A program made the position numbers and the translations under genes. A stretch of 43,674 bases of DNA from Alkalihalobacillus sp. YIM B00296 (lineage in GTDB: Bacteria > Bacillota > Bacilli > Bacillales > Fictibacillaceae): NCBI RefSeq assembly GCF_020179385.1, contig NZ_JAIBLJ010000031.1, positions 1 to 43,674 of the forward strand, written 5' to 3'. Shown here in pieces: positions 7,891 to 13,994 of the stretch (positions within the stretch are counted from its first letter, which is position 1; every line of letters starts with the position of its first letter). The notes beneath the pieces are model-generated. The model did no database searches and had not been told where the DNA came from. It saw nothing but the letters and a program-made list of their open reading frames with translations.

Positions 7891-8745
7891 TTATTCTGAG
7901 TTCGTCTCTCGATATTGCTTTGGAGATGTACCTGTTATTCGAGTAAAGACACGCCATAAGTGAACAGGATTGGAATAACCGATCCGAAGGGCAATTTGGT
8001 TGATTTTCATGTCCGTTTCCAGCAAAAGTCTTTTTGCTTCATTTACACGAACAGCATTGACATAATCAACGATACTGCATCCTGTCACTTGTTTGAACAG
8101 CCTGCTGATATATTGTTCATTCATATGGAACTGCCGGGATAAGGAGGGGAGTGAAACGTCAGAGGAAAAGGAATCATTAATATAGGTCATGATGTCAGAT
8201 ATATCGTTTGATCCTTTCTCCTGTTGGATTTCAACATTTTTATTGCTGTATGGACTCTTTTCTTCTGCTAATCTCAGGCATTCGATTAGAAGCTGGTTCA
8301 GGAGAGAACGACTATAGATGTCCAGATAGTCTTCATCGTTTTGATATTCGATGTATAGCTTGTGGATGATCTGATCGAATAGATCTTGCTTAGATTCTGG
8401 AATCATCACCAAAGGAGGGCTGTTATGGAATAGGATCCGGATCAATTCTTGTTCACTTTTATGGAGGAAGTTTTCTCGAAAATTGATAACCATTCTTGCA
8501 TAGTTTTTTCCTTTCACTTTCATCGTTCTATGCATAATGTTTTTAGAGATGAATATGAGCTGGCCTTTCTCCACGTTAAACGTTTTTCCGTTGATTAAAT
8601 AAACACATTCCCCTTGAAGCAAGTAAAAAATTTCATAGTCTTGATGCAAATGATAGCTTTTCATTACTTTGTCAGATTCCCGGCTATTGAAATAATCCAT
8701 ATAAAATGATTGTTTCCTTAAAGAGACACTTAATTTATCATTCAC
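7891..8745 (-). CDS. AraC-family transcriptional regulator (probable pectin-use regulator)
   Basis: About 284 residues. The N-terminal half (to about 150) is a cupin sensor domain (SYHLHQDYEIFYLLQGECVYLINGKTF..). The C-terminal 100 residues are the double helix-turn-helix of AraC/XylS proteins (SLPSLSRQFHMNEQYISRLFKQ ... INQIALRIGYSNPVHLWRVF..GTSPKQYR). The start is set at a GTG (8743-8745) because AAAGGGGAG lies six bases before it; an earlier GTG at 8769 has no usable site. It is encoded just upstream of and co-directional with the pectinase gene, separated by the cre site and palindrome. It is probably an activator responding to an oligogalacturonide or rhamnogalacturonide; the ligand is inferred from the neighbours only. 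Confidence 0.85.
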   Translation of the reverse strand: MNDKLSVSLRKQSFYMDYFNSRESDKVMKSYHLHQDYEIFYLLQGECVYLINGKTFNVEKGQLIFISKNIMHRTMKVKGKNYARMVINFRENFLHKSEQELIRILFHNSPPLVMIPESKQDLFDQIIHKLYIEYQNDEDYLDIYSRSLLNQLLIECLRLAEEKSPYSNKNVEIQQEKGSNDISDIMTYINDSFSSDVSLPSLSRQFHMNEQYISRLFKQVTGCSIVDYVNAVRVNEAKRLLLETDMKINQIALRIGYSNPVHLWRVFTRITGTSPKQYRETNSE

Positions 8746-8907
8746 AGTCATCTCCCCTTTCGTTTTCACACAAATACTATATATACCTATAAATAACCTT
8801 TTAATCGCTTAAAATTAAGTCAATTCTACCAATCAATTTACTTGCAGTTCTCGATCAAGCTTTCCCATTCATCAAAAAGCAAGCACTATGATACGCAGGA
8901 AATTCAA

Positions 8908-8940
8908 AAAAGACACACTTAAATTATGAGTGTATCTTTC
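8908..8940 (-). terminator. Intrinsic terminator
   Basis: On the minus strand, AAAGATACACT and AGTGTGTCTTT pair around a 9-base loop and are followed by a run of Ts. It would end the decayed transporter gene to its right. Confidence 0.6.
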
Positions 8941-9230
8941 TTAAACCGACGTGAGAAAAACGTCCAAAGGCAGACCAGATGATTCCTCCTAAAACGGGAA
9001 TACAGACTGCTATAATATGAGATAGTGTACTCCCATGGCTAACGTAGCATTCAATTCACTTCTGGGAACTGATCGTCCCCCGTATGTGGAAATACCGATG
9101 TCATCAAAACCAACCAATACGTATCTATGATAAATATAAATGACCCACATATTTTCGATCATCGCATAACCGATAAAGATGATCCCACAATACCGTAATT
9201 AAGGGCTAATGCCTTTCCATCGCCCATCCG
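8941..9230 (-). pseudogene. Decayed membrane transporter C-terminus (MFS-like)
   Basis: No open frame spans this stretch, but conceptual translation across frameshifts gives hydrophobic, transporter-like text: IGYAMIENMWVIYI, then SELNATLAMGV, then IIAVCIPVLGGIIWSAFG. The last block resembles the late transmembrane helices of bacillar MFS proteins. Stops and frame changes occur about every 60 to 100 bases. An intrinsic terminator follows at the correct side. The family is a best guess from short segments. Confidence 0.35.
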
Positions 9231-9373
9231 CTTTCTTCACTAATATCATTTTCATATTCTGTGTTGAGAATAAAAGCATTTAACCTTTCCATAAAGACTA
9301 ACGATTCAAAGTCGTTAGCCATAATATTCCACAATCGCGCCCTTTTCTGGAATCTAAAATATGAATTAGTCAT
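9206..9373 (-). CDS. Small hypothetical ORF after the CxxC protein gene
   Basis: A 55-codon frame from ATG 9371-9373 ending with a TAG. The same frame stays open backwards to the stop of the CxxC gene at 9428, so it may be a read-on remnant rather than a gene. The composition is plausible (aromatic and charged residues, no repeats), but only a weak GGAGAAG lies 12 bases upstream and it overlaps the decayed transporter. I do not recognise it. Confidence 0.25.
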   Translation of the reverse strand: MTNSYFRFQKRARLWNIMANDFESLVFMERLNAFILNTEYENDISEESGWAMERH

Positions 9374-9427
9374 AAAATCACTTAATTCTTCTCCAATTAA
9401 CGCACCCTTTACTTTAAGTACAAACTT

Positions 9428-9718
9428 TCACAATTCTTCTTTGTATTTTACAAAATATGGTGTGAACAAAGAGCCAATTATTAGTATGGCGAGTCCTATA
9501 ACAAGAGTCACAAAGAAGTCATTGAAAGGGGAAAGAAAGTTAGTAAAAATCAACATTGGTATAATAGTCAAAGATACAAATATGATTCTCCCGGGAATAG
9601 TTATATTATGCTCCGTACTACACTTGTCACATTTAATTGGTCTATATACCCACCCAAAAAACGATTTATAGATTTTGCTCCAACCAAATTGGGTATTGCA
9701 CTTTTCACATTTTTGCAA
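9428..9718 (-). CDS. CxxC...CxxC zinc-ribbon membrane protein
   Basis: About 96 residues. The N-terminus QKCEKCNTQFGWSKIYKSF..RPIKCDKC contains two CxxC pairs about 22 residues apart, likely a zinc ribbon, followed by two hydrophobic helices (about 45-65 and 70-90). This layout matches the small bacillar family named for its CxxC-x20-CxxC pattern (TIGR04104 type). The start is a TTG at 9716-9718, eight bases after AAAGGGGG; another TTG two codons earlier is too close to that site. It lies between two decayed genes on the same strand. The function is unknown. Confidence 0.6.
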   Translation of the reverse strand: MQKCEKCNTQFGWSKIYKSFFGWVYRPIKCDKCSTEHNITIPGRIIFVSLTIIPMLIFTNFLSPFNDFFVTLVIGLAILIIGSLFTPYFVKYKEEL

Positions 9719-9769
9719 AACCAAATACCCCCTTTCATGTAATTACACATTTGAACCCGTTTGTTTAAG

Positions 9770-10225
9770 CTATTCGGTATTTTCAGCAATTCTTTTTAGT
9801 TCTTTAGCACGAGAAATTATAAACCTTTTCATGTATTTCTCCAAAAACAATTTGTCAGCCATCACGCCAAAAATGCTAAAAGGGGACCTATATTCAAAAA
9901 TATCTATCATTAGGGTTCCTCCTGTTTCTTCAAAAAATTGATGTTTATGAGTGAAGGAACTGAAAGCACCTTTTAGCATTATATCTACAAACTCGTTAGG
10001 CTTTTTCATATGTGTCACTTTAGCTGTAAGTCTTTGTTTAATACCAAAATGAGTCGCTTCCCAAGTGACAGTTATCACCTTCTTCTAATAACCCTTCAGT
10101 AACCCCATCCACAGCTTTCTCATTTGTTTTAGCTGTGGTTTTAGTATGTATATCTACGTTTCTTGCAAGGTCAAAGCATACTTCCACAGGTGCTTTTATA
10201 AATTGGTGTGTTTAATAATTGGCAT
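9770..10225 (-). pseudogene. SRPBCC (polyketide cyclase-like) protein, two frameshifts
   Basis: Full-length family members are about 150 residues, which this locus would encode if two frame changes were repaired. From ATG 10223-10225 (ribosome binding site AGGGGA) it reads MPIIKH, then a one-base loss shifts to FIKAPVEVCFDLARNVDIHT..KAVDGVTEGLLEEGD. An extra A near 10076 then shifts into TVTWEATHFGIKQRLTAKVTH..MIDIFEYRSPFSIFG, which runs to the stop. The START-like helix-grip fold binds hydrophobic ligands; in bacilli these proteins are uncharacterised. An ORF caller sees only the last 102 codons. Two separate indels argue against a single sequencing error. Confidence 0.75.
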
Positions 10226-10414
10226 CTACATTCCCCTTTTTCAGAACGTCTCTCATTATTTCCTTATTCAAGTATCCTGCCCTTTTGTGAATTAAGAACT
10301 TTTTATACCTTCAATTTTGGTATCTACATTTTTTAACCAAAGTTATTAAATTGGTCAAAATTTTGGTGGTCATTCATCACATTTGAAGAAACTATTAATT
10401 TACCCAAAAAAGAA

Positions 10415-10507
10415 AAACCCCTAACACCATAGTGTCAAGGGTTTATCAGTTTAGTATAGTTGAATATATTGTTCGCGTTCCCAAGGGTGAACTTGTGTAC
10501 GGAACAT
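10415..10507 (-). repeat. glnA 3'-end copy plus terminator (left att-like site)
   Basis: On the minus strand, 10507-10451 reads MFRTQVHPWEREQYIQLY and a stop, the conserved C-terminus of type I glutamine synthetase, followed by the hairpin AAACCCTTGACACTATGG..GTTT (10415-10444). Upstream of the ATG the similarity to glnA stops abruptly. A second copy in the same orientation is at 43462-43554. Over the 57 coding bases the two differ at five positions, all synonymous. Confidence 0.85.
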
Positions 10508-10609
10508 ATTTTATAAGAATAAACCCTATCATCTTTATTCAAGATCATTGAGATATCAATGTTTATTTTAAAAAGGGAATCAAATACTTTAAATCCAAAT
10601 CAAATTTTT

Positions 10610-10653
10610 GTGGGTATTTTGTGGGTGATTCGTGGGTGATTCGTGGGTGAATT
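10610..10653 (+). repeat. Four 11-bp iterons GTGGGTRWTTY (integrase arm-type sites)
   Basis: GTGGGT starts at 10610, 10621, 10632 and 10643, giving an exact 11-bp period, close to one helical turn. The same motif with the same spacing occurs next to the right glnA-3' copy (43398 and 43409). This is consistent with arm-type binding sites of a lambda-type tyrosine recombinase. Confidence 0.7.
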
Positions 10654-10805
10654 AAAAGATAGACTTTGATTGTGATCTTATGGTTTTTATACTTATGGCG
10701 TGCCAATTTCGTTCCAACTCAGATTTATTTTATTATAGACTAACTTTCTAATTCGTCGTTTTCATGAGGGATATTCTCTTGAAACAATCATTAATAATGA
10801 GGTAA

Positions 10806-11450
10806 TCAACTAGATACCTTTGGTTGACCTGATACATCTTGGGTATCGTCAATAATATCTTGTTTCACTACCATTAATAAGTCTAAAGCTTTCATTACAA
10901 TATTAACCATCTTTAGAAAGACGAAAAGTAAAATTAAATCCAGGCTGTAGGAGACTAAATAAAGTATGTCAGAAACTTCGTATAAACCTGTATTTGATTT
11001 GAGAAGAACACGATTTAAACCATTCGTAATAAGAAACAAAAAATAATAAAAAGGAATGAATACCTTTAATTGGGATCCAAGTTTTTCAGTACTTTTAATC
11101 GGTCTGAAATGATCATACATGGTGGAATAGACATTCCACATCCCCCAAAGGCTATATATAGGAATCATTACCCGCGCCAGTGCCCCTTTTGGTGTAATAG
11201 GATACATCGTGTTTAATTCAACTAAATCCTTATGTGCCTTATAAAGCCATACAAGATATACAATAATTAATAAATAGTATAGAATCATGTAAAATACACT
11301 AATAAATTGATCGAACTTATAGATCTTTAAATATAACTGTTCATTGTAAACAAAAAGAAACGTTGTTACCAGGCTAATCACAGCAAATATGATTGAACTA
11401 ATCAACATAATTCTTAATAATTTTCCAGCTACTTTCGATTTTAAAATCAC
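10806..11450 (-). CDS. Multi-pass membrane protein, DUF4328-like
   Basis: 214 residues with six predicted hydrophobic helices. The central motif WLYKAHKDL ... TPKGALARVMIPIYSLWGMWNVYSTM matches the pattern of DUF4328 proteins (a W-x-Y/x-A helix end, then a proline-containing IPIYSLW helix). The start is a GTG behind GGAGGGATTTT. It begins 16 bases after the stop of the Lon-like gene on the same strand, so the two are almost certainly one operon. A role at the membrane with the protease-like partner is inferred; nothing more specific can be said. Confidence 0.6.
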   Translation of the reverse strand: MILKSKVAGKLLRIMLISSIIFAVISLVTTFLFVYNEQLYLKIYKFDQFISVFYMILYYLLIIVYLVWLYKAHKDLVELNTMYPITPKGALARVMIPIYSLWGMWNVYSTMYDHFRPIKSTEKLGSQLKVFIPFYYFLFLITNGLNRVLLKSNTGLYEVSDILYLVSYSLDLILLFVFLKMVNIVMKALDLLMVVKQDIIDDTQDVSGQPKVSS

Positions 11451-11466
11451 AAAATCCCTCCAATAA

Positions 11467-12237
11467 TTACGGTAATTTCCTTAAATATTCTAAAGCTTCA
11501 TCCAAGTTTGCTACCGGGATCACCTTTACGGTTAATTGCTCTTCCTTTACGACTTTCTTTGCCTCTACTTGATTACTGAAATTTTTGTCTGCATAATATT
11601 CTCTATCTTTTGGAACGAAGAAAATATCAACATCATTCATTTCAGCTGAAAGGAGTTTATGGCGAATAGCTCCGACGCTTCCCACCGTTCCGTCATACTC
11701 TATCGTTCCGGTTCCCGAAATGATATATTGATTATTTTGTGAAAAGTCCTCATCATTCCATTCTTCAATTAAGCCGATGGCAATCATCAAACCAAATGAA
11801 TCTCCTATGTAATCAGAGGATTTTTCCATGATTTTCTGACTCTTCTCACTTATCTTTATGGTTTGAGAGTCCGTTTTCACCTCTGCATTTTGTACAGCGT
11901 TTACTATCGTATTATGTTTGTATTTATCGGAAGTTTCATAATACGCCGTATAATTTTCATATTGATGTTGATCCAGAGAGGAAAACTCTATTTCATTCCG
12001 GGAAGTCAATGAAACAGAGAATTTTTCATAAAGATTTTCTATTATTCCTTCATGGACATAGGTAAAATAGACGGAACCTTCAACCCCCAGTTCCTCAACC
12101 GATGTAATATCACCGGTTGCCACGAATTCTTCGTGTTTTGGGTACATCATTACTACTGCTGCTATAAGGGGAATGATCAATAAAATGATAGCAAGACTAT
12201 ATTCTTTTTTTTCTTTGATTTTCGTTATAAGATTCAT
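11467..12237 (-). CDS. Membrane-anchored Lon/S16-type peptidase-like protein
   Basis: 256 residues: an N-terminal transmembrane anchor (about 13-32) followed by an extracellular region whose second half is a Lon-protease (S16) fold. The dyad is visible: Ser in GDSFGLMIAIGL, where family members have GPSAG, and Lys in VGSVGAIRHKLLSAE. The strand GTGTIEYDGTVGSVGAI is typical of bacillar YlbL-like proteins, but the PDZ domain of YlbL is absent; an unrelated extracytoplasmic segment (about 40-130) replaces it. The Asp in GDS instead of Pro is unusual. The ribosome binding site (AGAAGGGA) is distant, about 15 bases, so expression may be low. First gene of a two-gene operon with the DUF4328-like protein. 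Confidence 0.7.
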   Translation of the reverse strand: MNLITKIKEKKEYSLAIILLIIPLIAAVVMMYPKHEEFVATGDITSVEELGVEGSVYFTYVHEGIIENLYEKFSVSLTSRNEIEFSSLDQHQYENYTAYYETSDKYKHNTIVNAVQNAEVKTDSQTIKISEKSQKIMEKSSDYIGDSFGLMIAIGLIEEWNDEDFSQNNQYIISGTGTIEYDGTVGSVGAIRHKLLSAEMNDVDIFFVPKDREYYADKNFSNQVEAKKVVKEEQLTVKVIPVANLDEALEYLRKLP

Positions 12238-12576
12238 GTGACTATGTAAAAATCCCTTCTGATCATTCCATTCTAAACTACGGAAAACAATGTAAAAAAC
12301 GCTTTTTACAAATGTTTTAAATATAAAAATACTATTATTACTTTAACAAATAATTTTTGGAAATTCTATGAATCTTATCATGGTTCTTTTTTCCAGAGAG
12401 CAATCCAGGATGATATATGCTTATTTAATTAACAAGTATATCGCCTTGTTATTTCAGATGATCATAAACTAACTGTAGCGCAAGTGAAATTCACCTCCTG
12501 ATCATGACATTATATGAAACTATTACCAGCTAAATCTGTAATTGTCTGTGTTTATAATGGATGATGGGGGTGGCAT
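12238..12576. other. Divergent intergenic region
   Basis: 339 bases between the Lon-like gene (minus) and the metzincin-like lipoprotein gene (plus). It is AT-rich and should hold both promoters, but I see no convincing -35/-10 pair, RNA gene or long repeat. Confidence 0.5.
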
Positions 12577-13716
12577 ATGTTGAGAGCAATATTTATCTTT
12601 TTAAGCCTATTCATCTTGTCAGGTTGTCTACCTGAGCCGGAGATCCAAATATCGGGTGTTGAAAACGAAAAGGTCTATCCTGAGGCACGAATAATAAAGA
12701 TTGATGAAGAAGCTGCCGGTAACTTTACCATGAAATTGAACGGAAAAAACATCCAAAATGGTCATAAAGTGACTGGAAACGGGGAATATCAGTTGGCCGT
12801 CACAGCCGAACGCTGGTGGAATAAAGAAACAAAATCGATTACATTCGAAATCGATGATCAACCACCGAATAAGCCTGCATTCAAGGATAAGTTAAAGAAA
12901 ATTTATTATAAACAAGTAAAATTCAGGTTGGTAAAAGAGGATGGCGTCGATTATACGATAACGGTGGATGACAAACCCTATGACCTAGGGAAGGTGTACA
13001 ATAAAGAGGGCGAGCACACCTTATATATTCAAGCTGTAAAAGAAAATGGATTGACCTCGGATAGGAAAATCAAATTTCATATCGATAACCGTACATATTC
13101 AAGAGATACGGTAGATACTTTTAAACAATTATATTTCCATAATGGAGAAAAACCGTTAACAGAGTTGATCAAGTGGACCTACTATGTAGGAGTCTATGTC
13201 CATGGAGATCCTACATCCCAAGATTCAAAAGTTCTTAAATCCTATTTTGATAAATTGAATGAAAAACTTCCGATCGAATTTAAAATGCTGGAAAACGGAA
13301 CATCCAATTACACGGACCATCAATTGGATATCCATTTTGTTCCGACCCATAAATTCAAGGATTACGGATTTAAAAAGGATATATTGGTCGGTAATAAACA
13401 AGTAGTAGGCGTAGCCATACCAGAAAAAGTCACAACGGACGGTAAAATCATAACTTCAAGGATTCTTATCGGAACGGATACGGACCAGCAATTACGAAAA
13501 ACGACCATTCTACATGAAATCATCCACTCACTTGGTCTGTATGGCCACATAGAGGATAATAAAAAGAGTATTCTTTATCCCTATAACAACAACCGGATAA
13601 CGAAGCTAAGTGAAATCGATGAGAAATTGATCGAAATCCTATACCGGGAAGATATCCAGCCGGGAATGACTGAAAAGGATGTCGAACACGTATTAGAACC
13701 TAGAATAAAAAGATGA
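12577..13716 (+). CDS. Lipoprotein with metzincin-type zinc protease motif (DUF2927-like)
   Basis: 379 residues. A signal peptide ends in the lipobox LSGC with Cys17, so the protein is lipid-anchored outside the membrane. Residues about 20-175 look like two beta-rich domains, each ending in an ITFEIDDQPP/IKFHIDN strand (Ig-like, Big-type). The C-terminal half holds HEIIHSLGLYGH, an exact HExxHxxGxxxH zinc site of metzincins, preceded by the ILIGTDTD..RKTTILHE strand expected for the catalytic domain. This resembles DUF2927/matrixin-like proteins. The start is supported by GGGGGTGG before the ATG. It stands alone with its own terminator. A surface protease is the likely role; the substrate is unknown. 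Confidence 0.75.
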   Translation: MLRAIFIFLSLFILSGCLPEPEIQISGVENEKVYPEARIIKIDEEAAGNFTMKLNGKNIQNGHKVTGNGEYQLAVTAERWWNKETKSITFEIDDQPPNKPAFKDKLKKIYYKQVKFRLVKEDGVDYTITVDDKPYDLGKVYNKEGEHTLYIQAVKENGLTSDRKIKFHIDNRTYSRDTVDTFKQLYFHNGEKPLTELIKWTYYVGVYVHGDPTSQDSKVLKSYFDKLNEKLPIEFKMLENGTSNYTDHQLDIHFVPTHKFKDYGFKKDILVGNKQVVGVAIPEKVTTDGKIITSRILIGTDTDQQLRKTTILHEIIHSLGLYGHIEDNKKSILYPYNNNRITKLSEIDEKLIEILYREDIQPGMTEKDVEHVLEPRIKR

Positions 13717-13781
13717 CTCCCAAAGTGATTAAAAAATATGGACCTGGGTTATTGGCTAAATAAATACTTGGATTAGATTAC

Positions 13782-13816
13782 AAAAGAGTTCCGATTTTCG
13801 GGACTCTTTTTGTTTT
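13782..13816 (+). terminator. Intrinsic terminator of the metzincin lipoprotein gene
   Basis: AAAAGAGTTCCGA and CGGGACTCTTTT pair around TTTT and are followed by TTTTTGTTTT. Confidence 0.8.
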
Positions 13817-13994
13817 AATAAGATGATTTCCATAATTTACTTGAATGATTGCTATTGTATTACAAGTAATCTTGTTGCTATCCTTAAAAAGTCAGTAATT
13901 TTACTTATTTTTCAACTAGATTACAAGTTTTAAGGGGATTGTAATCTATGGGTGGGGAATAAAAACAAACATTTAGGGAAAGGGGAAGTTCTAT

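Larger units (their letters stand above)
10226..10805. other. Gene-free stretch with the left glnA-3' repeat and arm repeats
   Basis: No gene is seen. It contains a terminator hairpin and a copy of the last 18 codons of glnA (10415-10507), then about 100 featureless bases, then four GTGGGT repeats spaced 11 bp apart (10610-10648), then AT-rich DNA up to the DUF4328-like gene. It is read as the left boundary of an integrated element. Confidence 0.6.

Noticed and set aside
9261-9671. 136-codon + strand ORF
   Set aside because: It lies opposite the CxxC protein gene, whose motifs and ribosome binding site are convincing.
10415-10507. A small protein gene encoding the 18-residue glnA tail
   Set aside because: The ATG is an internal Met codon of glnA; no ribosome binding site; it is an integration scar.
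12470-12540. Short minus-strand ORF behind AGGAGGTGA
   Set aside because: The frame closes after about ten codons; the site is probably fortuitous.
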